A program made the position numbers and the translations under genes. This document shows, one piece after another, positions 49,444 through 58,349 of a stretch of 64,000 nt of DNA. Every line of letters starts with the position of its first letter. The stretch's first letter is position 1. The notes beneath the pieces are model-generated. The model saw nothing but the letters and a program-made list of their open reading frames with translations. It was not told the DNA's origin and ran no database searches. Source of the DNA: an uncultured Collinsella sp. (GTDB taxonomy: Bacteria > Actinomycetota > Coriobacteriia > Coriobacteriales > Coriobacteriaceae). Location: positions 1-64,000 of the forward strand of contig CAJLPX010000002.1 in assembly GCA_905208635.1 (NCBI GenBank), read 5' to 3'.

Positions 49444-50691
49444 ATGGAACAGAGAGTTGCAATCACCGGCATCGGTGCCGTATCGCCGCTCGGCAACACC
49501 GCGCTTGCCACCTGGGCGGCCATGTGCGCCGGGACCTGTGGCATCGGCCCGATCACGCACTTTGATACCGATGCGTTTACCGTCAAGGTGGCGGCCGAAG
49601 TCAAGGGCTTTGACGGCAACGAGTACTTTGGCAAGCGCGACGCCAAGCATCTGGACCCCTGCGTTCAGTTTGCGCTGGTGGCTTCGGACGAGGCAATGCA
49701 CGATGCGGGCTTTGATGTCGAAGGCGCCATCGATCGTGAGCGCCTGGGCGTCTACGTGGGCTCGGGCGTGGGCGGCATGCAGACGCTCGTCGACAACGTC
49801 CACACGATCGCCGATCGTGGACCTCGCCGCGCATCGCCCTATATGATTGCGATGATGATCCCCAACATGGCTTCGGGCAATATCGCGATCCGCCACAAGG
49901 CAAAGGGACCGACCCTGCCAGTCGTGACTGCTTGCGCGACCTCGGCCCATGCGGTGGGCGAGGCGTTCCGCGCCATCAAGCACGGCTATGCCGACGCGAT
50001 CCTCGCGGGCGGCGCCGAGGCGGCCATTATCCCCGATGCCGTTGCAGGCTTTACGTCCTGCCGCGCATTGACCACCAACCCCGATCCTGCGACGGCTTGC
50101 CGCCCGTTCGATGCAGACCGCGACGGCTTTGTGATGGGCGAGGGCGCTTGCGTGCTGGTACTCGAGAGCATGGAACATGCGCAGGCGCGCGGTGCGCACA
50201 TTTATGCCGAGGTCGTGGGCTACGGCAACACCGATGATGCCTATCACATCACGAGTCCCGATCCCGAGGCTGCCGGCATTGCCCGCGCGATATCGCTGGC
50301 GGTAGCCGAGGGCGACGTCAAGCCTTCCGAGGGTCTCTACATCAACGCCCACGGCACCTCGACCAAGCTCAACGATTCGTCCGAGACGACAGGCATTAAG
50401 CGGGCGCTCGGCGAGGACGCGGCGCGCGCCGCACATGTCTCGTCGACCAAGTCGATGACGGGGCACATGATCGGTGCCACGGGGGCCATTGAGGTCATGG
50501 CCTGCGCCATGGCACTCGAGCAGGGCGTGGTGCCGCCGACCATTAACTACCACACGCCCGATTCCGCCTGCGATCTTGATTACACGCCCAATCGCGCGGT
50601 TCGCGCCGACCTTACCTGGGCGCTTTCGACCAACCTGGGCTTTGGCGGGCACAACGCCGCCATCGCGCTGCGTAGATATACGAGGAGCTAG
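49444..50691 (+). CDS. fabF: Beta-ketoacyl-ACP synthase II
   Basis: 415 residues. VTACATSAHAVGEAFRAI holds the active-site C, INAHGTSTKLNDSSET and KSMTGHMIGATG the two histidines. It elongates acyl-ACP chains. ATG 49444 sits six bases after GAGGAG; a preceding in-frame ATG is only three bases from it. accB follows after 3 bases. Confidence 0.95.
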   Translation: MEQRVAITGIGAVSPLGNTALATWAAMCAGTCGIGPITHFDTDAFTVKVAAEVKGFDGNEYFGKRDAKHLDPCVQFALVASDEAMHDAGFDVEGAIDRERLGVYVGSGVGGMQTLVDNVHTIADRGPRRASPYMIAMMIPNMASGNIAIRHKAKGPTLPVVTACATSAHAVGEAFRAIKHGYADAILAGGAEAAIIPDAVAGFTSCRALTTNPDPATACRPFDADRDGFVMGEGACVLVLESMEHAQARGAHIYAEVVGYGNTDDAYHITSPDPEAAGIARAISLAVAEGDVKPSEGLYINAHGTSTKLNDSSETTGIKRALGEDAARAAHVSSTKSMTGHMIGATGAIEVMACAMALEQGVVPPTINYHTPDSACDLDYTPNRAVRADLTWALSTNLGFGGHNAAIALRRYTRS

Positions 50692-50694
50692 AGC

Positions 50695-51168
50695 ATGGAT
50701 TCCAAAAGACTTGCCGAGATAGCCGATGTGATGGAGGACCGCGGCCTCACGCGCGTGCGGGTTGAGGAGCCCGATGGCACCGCGGTCGAACTTGAGCGCG
50801 CGAGCGCCGCACAGCCGGTTGCCGTGCCCATGCCTATGCCGAGCGCCATGGCCGCTCCGGTTGCGGCTCCCGCAGTCGCGCCTGCCGCACCGGAGCCCGC
50901 CGCGCAGGCACCTGCCGCCGCACCGGAGCCCAAGGGCACCGAGGTGACCGCTCCCATGGTCGGCGTTTTCTATGCTGCCCCGGCGCCGGGCGACGAGCCG
51001 TTTGTGCACGTGGGCTCCAAGGTCAAGGCCGGTGAGACCCTCTGCATCATCGAGGCCATGAAGGTTCTCAACGAGGTGACGGCCGAGGCAGACGGCGAGG
51101 TGCTCGAGATCTGCGTGGCCGACGGCGACCTCGTGGAGTTCGGCAGTTGCCTTATGAGGATCGGATAG
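50695..51168 (+). CDS. accB: Biotin carboxyl carrier protein of acetyl-CoA carboxylase
   Basis: 157 residues. An N-terminal part (KRLAEIADVMEDRGLTRVRV) is followed by a long Ala/Pro linker and the biotinyl domain; the biotinylated lysine is in IIEAMKVLNEV. BirA across the divergent promoter would modify it. It carries CO2 between AccC and AccDA. Confidence 0.95.
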   Translation: MDSKRLAEIADVMEDRGLTRVRVEEPDGTAVELERASAAQPVAVPMPMPSAMAAPVAAPAVAPAAPEPAAQAPAAAPEPKGTEVTAPMVGVFYAAPAPGDEPFVHVGSKVKAGETLCIIEAMKVLNEVTAEADGEVLEICVADGDLVEFGSCLMRIG

Positions 51169-51171
51169 GTG

Positions 51172-51600
51172 ATGTCCATGAACAAAGAAGAGCTCAAGAA
51201 GCTGTTGCCGCATCGCGAACCGATGCTTTTGCTCGACGAGGCCGAGCTGGTGGGCGACGAGGCCCACGGCAAGATCACGATTACGGGCGACGAGTACTTT
51301 TTGCAGGGGCATTTTCCGGGAAACCCGGTAGTCCCCGGCGTGATTCAGTGCGAGATGCTCGCCCAAAACTGTTGCGTGCTGCTGATGGGCGACGAGGAGG
51401 CGCGCGGCGCGACGCCGTTCTATACGAGCCTCGATAAGGTGCGCTTTAAGCGTCCGGTGCGCCCGGGCGACACGGTTGATCTGGTGTGCACCATCACGCG
51501 TGCGCGCGGACCGTTCCGCTTTGCGACGGGTACTGCGAGCGTCAACGGTGAGGTTTGCTGCCGTGCCGATATGTCTTTTGCACTCATGCACGAAAGTTAA
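51172..51600 (+). CDS. fabZ: 3-hydroxyacyl-ACP dehydratase
   Basis: 142 residues. LPHREPMLLLDEAELV and GHFPGNPVVPGVIQCEMLAQ with the catalytic H are the hot-dog-fold signature. It makes the trans-2-enoyl intermediate. GTG 51169, ATG 51172 and ATG 51178 are all possible starts behind GAGGATCGG; 51172 was chosen without strong support. Confidence 0.93.
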   Translation: MSMNKEELKKLLPHREPMLLLDEAELVGDEAHGKITITGDEYFLQGHFPGNPVVPGVIQCEMLAQNCCVLLMGDEEARGATPFYTSLDKVRFKRPVRPGDTVDLVCTITRARGPFRFATGTASVNGEVCCRADMSFALMHES

Positions 51601-51610
51601 GGAAGGCTTC

Positions 51611-52954
51611 ATGTTCGACAAAGTGCTCATCGCCAATCGAGGCGAAGTCGCGGTCCGTGTTATCCGCGCGTGCCGCGATATGGGCATCAAGACCGTCGCC
51701 GTTTATTCCACGGCCGATGCGGACGCGCTACACGTGCAGCTTGCCGACGAGGCGTATTGCATCGGCGGCCCGCGTCTTGCCGAGAGCTACCTCAACGACG
51801 ATGCCGTGCTCACCTGTGCCGTAAAGTCGGGCGCCAAGGCAATTCATCCCGGGTATGGCTTTTTCTCCGAGAAGGCGAGCTTCGTGCGCGACTGCGACAA
51901 GTATGGCCTGACGTTTGTCGGTCCTTCGGCCGAGGTGATCGACAGCATGGGCGACAAGGACGCCGCGCGTCGAACGGCTGCCGCGGCGGGCGTGCCCATC
52001 GTACCGGGCTGCGATTTGCTCAAAAGCCCCGAGGAGGCGACGGCCGAGGCCGAGCGCATCGGCTGCCCCGTGCTCATCAAGGCGCGTGCGGGTGGCGGCG
52101 GTCGCGGCATTCGCAAGGTCGAGCGCGTGGAAGATGCGGCAAAAGCGTTTATCGAAGCGCGTGCCGAGGGCGAGGCCGTTTTTGGCGACGGTGAGTGCTA
52201 CATGGAGAAGTTCGTCGCGCCGGCGCACCATGTCGAGGTGCAGATTATGGCCGATAAGCAGGGCCATGTGTTTTCGCTCGGCGAGCGCGAGTGCTCGGTA
52301 CAGCGTCGCAACCAAAAGCTGATCGAGGAGAGCCCCGCGCCGTGCCTCGACGGACACGACGACATTCGCGCGCGCATGCACAAGGCCGCGCGCGACCTGG
52401 CTCGTGCCGTTGGCTATGAGGGCGCCGGCACCATCGAGTTTTTGTACTCAGATGACGGCAATTTCTACTTTATGGAAATGAACACGCGCTTGCAGGTGGA
52501 GCATCCGGTTACGGAGTTTGTGACCGATACCGACCTGGTTAAGTGGCAGCTGCGCGTGGCTGCCGGCCAGCCTCTGCCCTTTGAGCAGGAGGACGTACCG
52601 GTCCGCAACCACGCCATGGAGTGCCGCATCAATGCCGAAACGCCGGACTTTCTGCCGTCATGCGGAACGGTCACCGCATTGCGTGTGCCGGGTGGTCCGC
52701 GCGTGCGCTGGGATTCCGCCATGTTTACCGGTGCGAACGTTCCGCCGTACTACGACTCCATGCTCGGCAAGCTCATCGTGTGTGCGCCCACGCGTGACGG
52801 CGCCATTCGCAAGATGCGCTCGGCCCTGGGCGAGCTCGTGATCGAGGGCGTGAGCGAAAACAGCGAGCTTCAGCTCGACGTGCTGGCAAACGACGAGTTC
52901 TTGTCGGGCATGTATCACACCGATCTGATGGGGCATCTCTATGCTGATGAATAG
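51611..52954 (+). CDS. accC: Biotin carboxylase
   Basis: 447 residues. KVLIANRGEVAVRVIRACRDMG, HPGYGFFSEKASF, RAGGGGRGIRKV (ATP glycine loop) and FYFMEMNTRLQVEHPVTEFV are the ATP-grasp biotin carboxylase signatures. It carboxylates the biotin on AccB with bicarbonate and ATP. It overlaps accDA by 14 bp. ATG 51611 follows AAGGAAGG. Confidence 0.95.
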   Translation: MFDKVLIANRGEVAVRVIRACRDMGIKTVAVYSTADADALHVQLADEAYCIGGPRLAESYLNDDAVLTCAVKSGAKAIHPGYGFFSEKASFVRDCDKYGLTFVGPSAEVIDSMGDKDAARRTAAAAGVPIVPGCDLLKSPEEATAEAERIGCPVLIKARAGGGGRGIRKVERVEDAAKAFIEARAEGEAVFGDGECYMEKFVAPAHHVEVQIMADKQGHVFSLGERECSVQRRNQKLIEESPAPCLDGHDDIRARMHKAARDLARAVGYEGAGTIEFLYSDDGNFYFMEMNTRLQVEHPVTEFVTDTDLVKWQLRVAAGQPLPFEQEDVPVRNHAMECRINAETPDFLPSCGTVTALRVPGGPRVRWDSAMFTGANVPPYYDSMLGKLIVCAPTRDGAIRKMRSALGELVIEGVSENSELQLDVLANDEFLSGMYHTDLMGHLYADE

Positions 52955-54665
52955 AAAAGCGAAGACGGTCAACGTCCTCGAGGGGCCGATGACCGAGTCG
53001 TGCGCCGAGTTTCCCGCGCGCCACGTGTTTATCAAGTGCCCGGAGTGCCGCCGTGTGATCGATGAGGCGCGCCTGCACGACAACCTCGAGGTCTGCCCTC
53101 GTTGCGGCAAGCACTTTCGCGTGAGCGGGCGCGACCGTATGCGCATGACGGTCGACGAGGGCACGTTTGAGGAATGGGATGCTAATCTGGCGTCGGAGGA
53201 CTTCCTCTCGTTTCCCGGTTATGCCGACAAACTCAAGAGCGTGAGCGAGCGTTCGGGCGAGCGCGATGCCGTTGTGTGCGGCAGGGGCAAAATCTGCGGT
53301 TGCGATACAGCTCTCTTCTTTATGGATGCCAACTTTATGATGGGCTCGATGGGTTCCGTGGTGGGCGAGAAGATCTGTCGCACATTTGAGCATGCGACCG
53401 AGCTGGGATTGCCAGTTGTCGGCTTTACCGTTTCGGGCGGTGCGCGCATGCAAGAGGGCGTGACATCGCTTATGCAGATGGCCAAGATTTCTGCGGCAGT
53501 TAGGCGCCACAGCGAGGTGGGCGGCCTGTATATCACGGTGCTCACCGACCCCACGACCGGAGGCGTAACCGCGAGTTTTGCCATGGAGGGCGACATTATC
53601 CTGGCAGAGCCGGATGCCCTGACGGCATTTGCCGGCCCGCGCGTGATCGAGCAGAACATGCACAAGCGCCTGCCCAAGGGATTCCAGCGCTCCGAGTTTT
53701 TGCTGGAGCACGGCTTTTGCGATGCCGTCGTTCCGCGTGGCGAGATTGCGCTCACGGTAGGCGAGCTGCTGGCGTTGCACGAAGGGCGCGCGCCCGGCCT
53801 GGGGGCACCGCATGAGATCGTGCATACGGGTCGTTGCGGCAAAAGGCTGGGACAATTGTTTAAGCGCTCGGCGGCACCAAAAACCGCGCTCGAGATTGTC
53901 AAGCAGACCCGCTCGGCAGATCGCGCCACGGCAGGCGAGATGATCTCGCTGGGCCTGGATGGATTTGTGGAGCTGCACGGCGACCGTTACTTTGGTGACG
54001 ACGCCGCCGTGGTGGGTGGCATTGGCTGGAAAGACGGACGTCCCGTGACGGTTATCGCTATCGAGCGCGGCACCACGACCAAAGAGCGCATGCGCCGCAA
54101 CTTTGGCATGGCGCATCCCGAGGGCCACCGCAAAGCGCGTCGCCTTATGCGCCAGGCCGAAAAGTTTGGTCGACCGGTTCTGTGCCTGGTCGATACTTCG
54201 GGCGCGTTTTGCGGCATCGGTGCCGAGGAACGCGGCCAGGGCGAGGCGATTGCCCAGAATCTCATGGAGATGAGCGGCCTTAAGACGCCGATTGTCTCGG
54301 TGGTGACAGGCGAGGGCGGCTCTGGTGGCGCGCTGGCGCTATCCGTGGCCGACCGCATCCTGATGCTCTCGAGCTCGGCCTATTCGGTCGTGAGCCCCGA
54401 GGCCTGTGCGTCGATCCTGTGGAAGGATACCGACCGCGCGAATGAGGCCGCCGAAGCGCTTAAGCTCACGGCCCCCGATCTGTTGGCGCTCGGCATCATC
54501 GACGGCATTGTTGACGATAGGGGCCTGTCGCATGAGGAGATCGCCGGTGCCGTCATGTCCTCGGCATTTGATGCCTTCGATACGCTTGGGCAGCTCGACG
54601 ACGCGACCCTCACAAACCTCCGCTACGAAAAGTACCGCGCAATCGGTCAGTACCGCACGATGTGA
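52941..54665 (+). CDS. accDA: Acetyl-CoA carboxylase carboxyltransferase, fused beta-alpha subunits (AccDA)
   Basis: 574 residues. The first half is AccD with its zinc finger (C33, C36, C52, C55 in FIKCPECRRV and CPRCGKHF) and SGGARMQEGVTSLMQMAK. From about residue 300 AccA follows: ALEIVKQTRSADRATAGE, FVELHGDRYFGDD, GMAHPEGHRKARRLM and TGEGGSGGALAL. AccD and AccA are normally separate and form a heterotetramer; the fusion locks a 1:1 ratio. It transfers CO2 to acetyl-CoA. The reading frame crosses the join without disruption. Confidence 0.93.
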   Translation: MLMNRKAKTVNVLEGPMTESCAEFPARHVFIKCPECRRVIDEARLHDNLEVCPRCGKHFRVSGRDRMRMTVDEGTFEEWDANLASEDFLSFPGYADKLKSVSERSGERDAVVCGRGKICGCDTALFFMDANFMMGSMGSVVGEKICRTFEHATELGLPVVGFTVSGGARMQEGVTSLMQMAKISAAVRRHSEVGGLYITVLTDPTTGGVTASFAMEGDIILAEPDALTAFAGPRVIEQNMHKRLPKGFQRSEFLLEHGFCDAVVPRGEIALTVGELLALHEGRAPGLGAPHEIVHTGRCGKRLGQLFKRSAAPKTALEIVKQTRSADRATAGEMISLGLDGFVELHGDRYFGDDAAVVGGIGWKDGRPVTVIAIERGTTTKERMRRNFGMAHPEGHRKARRLMRQAEKFGRPVLCLVDTSGAFCGIGAEERGQGEAIAQNLMEMSGLKTPIVSVVTGEGGSGGALALSVADRILMLSSSAYSVVSPEACASILWKDTDRANEAAEALKLTAPDLLALGIIDGIVDDRGLSHEEIAGAVMSSAFDAFDTLGQLDDATLTNLRYEKYRAIGQYRTM

Positions 54666-54681
54666 CAAAGGGGCAGTCCGC

Positions 54682-55920
54682 ATGTCACATTGGGAAAGGC
54701 GTTCCATGTCACAAGTTTCTAACACCTCGTTTACAACGACGGTTTCATCAAACGCCATGGCCGTGGTGGACTATCTGTCCAAAAGCATGATGTCGGCGCT
54801 GCCCTTTATTGTCTGCGCGGCGTTGTTCCGCACCGTCGCCGTCATTATGGGCGAAGGCATGCTGGGCCTGTGGCCTGCCGATTCCGAAATCTATCGCCTG
54901 TTCTACAGTTGGCTCTATAACGCCGGTTACTACTTTTTGCCCATCTATCTTGGTTGGGCGGCTGCCCGCCAGCTCGGTTGCTCGGAACAACTGGGCATGA
55001 TGCTGGGCGGCGTATTGATTGCGCCCGATCTGCTTAAGCTCGTCGATGCCGCATCGACGGCGGGGGCATCGATGACTTCCGTGTATGGTCTGCTTCCCGC
55101 GCCGGTCAACGATTACACGACGACTGTTATTCCGGTCCTCATCTCGGTGCCCGTGCTATGGCGAGTGGAGTGTTTCTTTCATCGAGTTATCCCTAAGGCC
55201 GTGGCATTTTCGTTCGTTCCGTTTGCAACCATGCTCGTCATGGTTCCGGTTTCGCTGTGTATTACAGCGCCGGCGGGCAGCTATCTGGGCATGCTGTTGG
55301 GCCAGCTTATGTTTATGCTTGGCAATTCCGGTGGCATCGTGTCGCTGCTCACGCTCATGGGGCTTGCCGCGGGTTGGGAGTTTCTTAAGATCGCGGGTAT
55401 CAGCAACGTTGTCCTATCGCTTGCGTACGCGCAGTTTATGAGTGTGGGAACGGATTCGTGCATCCTGATTGCCGCGACGATGGCGACGTTCGCCGTTTGG
55501 GGCATGCCTTTTGGCGCGTCGCTTCGCGTTGCGGATAAGGACGAGAAGGCGCTCATGCTGGGCTATTCAATCTCGGGTGTTCTTGGCGGCGTAAGCGAGC
55601 CGGCGCTGTACGGTTGCGGCTTTAAATATGGCAGGTGTCTGACGTGCATGGCCATTGGCGGTGCCGTCGGAGGCCTTGTTGCGGCCGTGGGCCACGTTAC
55701 GGCCTATACCATCGGCATGACGAATGTCCTCATGGTCATTGGCTTTGCCACGGGCGGCATCTCGAACCTGCTGTGGTGCTGTGCTGCCGGCGGTGTGGCA
55801 TTTGCGGTGTCTGCGGCGCTGAGCTACTGCTTTGGCGTGGTGCCGGCGAAGGGGCAGACGACGGGGGACGGAGCTGATTCACCCGAAACCTCGAAGAGCG
55901 TGGCCGAAGCAAGCGCATAA
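54682..55920 (+). CDS. PTS EIIC-type sugar permease, no IIA or IIB domain
   Basis: 412 residues, about ten hydrophobic segments. YFLPIYLGWAAARQLGCSEQLGMMLGGVL and SGVLGGVSEPALYGCGFKYGR (GITEPAIYG-like) mark it as a glucose/beta-glucoside-type EIIC. No IIB domain with its phosphocysteine and no IIA is fused or adjacent; Crr at 15296 might serve it. It follows accDA by 16 bases on the same strand, odd for a fatty-acid cluster. Alternative start ATG 54706. Confidence 0.82.
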   Translation: MSHWERRSMSQVSNTSFTTTVSSNAMAVVDYLSKSMMSALPFIVCAALFRTVAVIMGEGMLGLWPADSEIYRLFYSWLYNAGYYFLPIYLGWAAARQLGCSEQLGMMLGGVLIAPDLLKLVDAASTAGASMTSVYGLLPAPVNDYTTTVIPVLISVPVLWRVECFFHRVIPKAVAFSFVPFATMLVMVPVSLCITAPAGSYLGMLLGQLMFMLGNSGGIVSLLTLMGLAAGWEFLKIAGISNVVLSLAYAQFMSVGTDSCILIAATMATFAVWGMPFGASLRVADKDEKALMLGYSISGVLGGVSEPALYGCGFKYGRCLTCMAIGGAVGGLVAAVGHVTAYTIGMTNVLMVIGFATGGISNLLWCCAAGGVAFAVSAALSYCFGVVPAKGQTTGDGADSPETSKSVAEASA

Positions 55921-55958
55921 ACCCGTGCGACAAAGGGCGATTTCTTTGTCATGTTCCA

Positions 55959-55988
55959 AGGTCGTGGCCCGTGTGGGTTGCGGCCTTT
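55959..55988 (+). terminator. Terminator after the fab cluster and EIIC
   Basis: GGTCGTGGCC pairs with GGTTGCGGCC (with G-T wobbles), then TTTTTG, 38 bases after the EIIC stop. Confidence 0.6.
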
Positions 55989-56069
55989 TTGTATCTGTGG
56001 GGCAAAGTGGCTACACTACAATCCGTTTGAGCAATAGATATATAGGTAGTACCGTGGGGGCGGATATAG

Positions 56070-57224
56070 ATGGTTGAGTGGATTGTTCGTCGTGCGCAGG
56101 GCGACCGTGCGCGCGTGGGCACGTTGACGGGCGTGGTGTGTATTCTCGCCAATGTTGCGCTTTGTGCTGCGAAGGGCGTAATTGGCGTGCTGTCGGGATC
56201 GGTTTCGATCGTGGCGGATGCCATGAACAACCTGTCCGATGCCAGCTCGAATATCGTGAGCGTGCTGGGCTTTAGGCTGGCGAGCAAGCCGGCCGACCCC
56301 GAGCATCCTTACGGACATGGCCGCTACGAGTATCTCTCGGGTCTGGTTGTGGCGGCGCTCGTGCTGCTTATTGGCATCGAACTGGTGAAGTCCTCGGTTG
56401 AGCGTATCGTCAACCCGGAACCTGTCGAGTTCTCGCTTGCCCTGGTGGCAGTTCTAGTGCTTTCGATGGTCGTAAAGCTGTGGATGGCGGCCCTCAACCA
56501 AAAGCTCGGTGACCGCATTGAGTCCGAGACGCTGCGTGCGACCGCGCAGGATTCCAAGAACGATGTTCTTGCTACGGGCGCCGTGCTGGCGTGCGCGATT
56601 GTTTCCCAGGTGACGCATATCAATCTTGATGCATGGGTCGGCCTTGCCGTTGGCGCCTATATTGGCTGGAGCGGTTTTGAACTCATCCAGGATACGGTGA
56701 GCCCGCTTTTGGGCCAGACGCCCGATCCTAAGCTGGTCAAGCACATTCGAGACAAGATCATGAGCTACCCCGGCGTTTTGGGCGTTCACGATTTGATGGT
56801 TCACGACTACGGCCCGGGCAGGAAGTTCGCAAGCGCTCACGCCGAGATGGCAGCCGAGGTCAGCCCGCTGAAAAGCCATGACACGCTCGACAATATTGAG
56901 CAGGCGTTTAGGAACGAAGACGGCATGATTGTCACGCTCCATTACGACCCCATCGTGACCGACGATCCCAAGGTGGCGAGCATGCGTTTACGCATTAACG
57001 CCATGGCCCAGGAGATTGATAGCCGCCTCTCGATCCACGACCTACGCTGTGTTCCGGGTCCCACGCATACCAACGTGATCTTTGACTGCGTACGTCCCTC
57101 GGATTTGGCGATGAGCGCCGAGGACCTAAAGCACGCGTTGGCGAAACGTGTCGAATCTGAATATCCCAAGTCGATTGCCAAGATCACGATCGACGAAGAC
57201 TACGTAGGGCATACCCACGAGTAG
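56070..57224 (+). CDS. Cation diffusion facilitator (CDF) metal exporter
   Basis: 384 residues. VADAMNNLSDASSNIVSVLG holds the D-x3-D metal site in helix 2, HPYGHGRYEYLSG the following loop, and TAQDSKNDVLAT the second D pair in helix 5. Six membrane segments are followed by a C-terminal domain of about 190 residues, longer than usual and perhaps containing two sensing units. It exports Zn, Mn or Fe. The ribosome site (GGGGGCGG) is modest. Confidence 0.9.
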   Translation: MVEWIVRRAQGDRARVGTLTGVVCILANVALCAAKGVIGVLSGSVSIVADAMNNLSDASSNIVSVLGFRLASKPADPEHPYGHGRYEYLSGLVVAALVLLIGIELVKSSVERIVNPEPVEFSLALVAVLVLSMVVKLWMAALNQKLGDRIESETLRATAQDSKNDVLATGAVLACAIVSQVTHINLDAWVGLAVGAYIGWSGFELIQDTVSPLLGQTPDPKLVKHIRDKIMSYPGVLGVHDLMVHDYGPGRKFASAHAEMAAEVSPLKSHDTLDNIEQAFRNEDGMIVTLHYDPIVTDDPKVASMRLRINAMAQEIDSRLSIHDLRCVPGPTHTNVIFDCVRPSDLAMSAEDLKHALAKRVESEYPKSIAKITIDEDYVGHTHE

Positions 57225-57263
57225 GGCCGAGCCGATAAAGCAAATGATGCAGAAGGGGAGAGC

Positions 57264-57890
57264 ATGAAGAAGCTATATCTACTCCGCCACGGCCAGACAG
57301 AATTCAACGTCAAAAAGCTGGTCCAGGGCCGCTGCGATTCACCGTTAACCGACCTGGGCCGTAAACAAGCGGGAATGGCAGCCGCGTGGCTCAAAGCCCA
57401 CGGCGTCGTCCCCGACAAAGTGGTCTCATCGCCCTTAGGCCGAGCCATGAACACGGCAAGTCTCGTCGCAACCGAACTCCTCGGCCCGGATGCAGCAGTC
57501 GAGTCCTGCGAAGGCATCATCGAGCGCAGCTACGGCACCTTTGAGGAAGGCCCCCACGACGCGCTGCCTACCGACGTCTGGGACCCCGGCGAGGATCTGG
57601 TCCCCTTCGGAGGAGAAGGAAGCCACGCGTTGCAAGAACGCATGGTAGGCACCCTCACCAATCTCATGGGCGCCGATGGTATCGAAACCCTCCTAGCAGT
57701 AAGCCACGGCAGCGCCAGCCGCCAATTTATCAAGGCCGCAGCCCCAGAGGGCTTCGAGCTCCCAGCAAAACTTCCCAACTGCGCCATCATGATTTTTGAT
57801 TTTGAAGAGTCCACGCCACAAGCAGAAGGCGAACCACATCAATGCAAGTTCACCCTCCAACAAATAGTGGATCCCCAACAAAGTCATTAG
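57264..57890 (+). CDS. Histidine phosphatase (phosphoglycerate-mutase family)
   Basis: 208 residues. LYLLRHGQTEFNVKKLVQGRCDSPLTDLG has the phosphorylated H of RHGQT; SYGTFEEGP and AVSHGSASRQFI hold the other active-site residues. It is probably a small-molecule phosphatase, not the glycolytic mutase. Its codons end in A far more often than those of neighbours (CTA, GCA, TCA, TTA, CGA), like the 3' part of the aminotransferase. A large palindrome (P4) follows 36 bases after its stop. Confidence 0.88.
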   Translation: MKKLYLLRHGQTEFNVKKLVQGRCDSPLTDLGRKQAGMAAAWLKAHGVVPDKVVSSPLGRAMNTASLVATELLGPDAAVESCEGIIERSYGTFEEGPHDALPTDVWDPGEDLVPFGGEGSHALQERMVGTLTNLMGADGIETLLAVSHGSASRQFIKAAAPEGFELPAKLPNCAIMIFDFEESTPQAEGEPHQCKFTLQQIVDPQQSH

Positions 57891-57926
57891 CCTGAGCGAG
57901 CAAGGTTTAGCAGACATCAACGTGGC

Positions 57927-58089
57927 GTTCCCAGTGTGCGGCGGAGGGGGCGGGCCTGAGAGATATTAAGGTTGTCGCGAGTTCCGCACGAACAGGAGAG
58001 CACTTAATGTGCTCTCCGTCGTGAGCAGGACTGTAGAGCAGCAACCTTAATATCTCTCAGGCCCGCCCCCTCCGCCGCACACTGGGAAC
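57927..58089. repeat. Large nested palindrome P4
   Basis: Arms 57927-57974 and 58042-58089 are perfect complements over 48 bp, extended by CGTGGC/GCCACG with a small bulge. The 67-nt core (57975-58041) matches P2 and P3: TCGCGAGTTCCGCACG, CACTTAATGTG, AGGACTGTAGAGCAG. The arms share only TTAAGGTTG-like bases next to the core with P2 and P3. It lies in the 459-bp gap before rplC. Confidence 0.92.
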
Positions 58090-58140
58090 GTGCCACGCAC
58101 TTTACCTGCGTAAACAATGTGAGTGAAATATGAATCTCGA

Positions 58141-58170
58141 TGGATACGCCCGCAGCCGTGTATACTAAAC
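58141..58170 (+). promoter_or_regulatory. Promoter region of the rplC operon with GGATACGCCCG motif
   Basis: TGGATACGCCCG (58141-58152) is followed by CCGTGTATACTAAAC, which contains a TGTATACT extended -10. The first motif recurs before rpsL, and almost the whole segment before rplB. About 190 bases of leader separate it from rplC. Confidence 0.55.
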
Positions 58171-58349
58171 AGCTGTGTGAAACCAGGGGAGTATTCTGGC
58201 TGGACAAAATGCCTGCTTAATAGGGTTGTCAGGTAGTCCGGGCGAAATACAAGGCTGGGGAGCACGTCGTGTAAGTAGTGGTCCTCTAGGGGCGTACGCT
58301 CGGTGGTGTACGCATTGTCCCAAGACCACGCGAGAGTTGGGATCATATC

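Noticed and set aside
49336..51690. A 784-codon minus-strand frame opposite fabF, accB and fabZ
   Set aside because: Arg/His-rich translation typical of an antisense frame of high-GC genes; the sense strand has clear enzymes.
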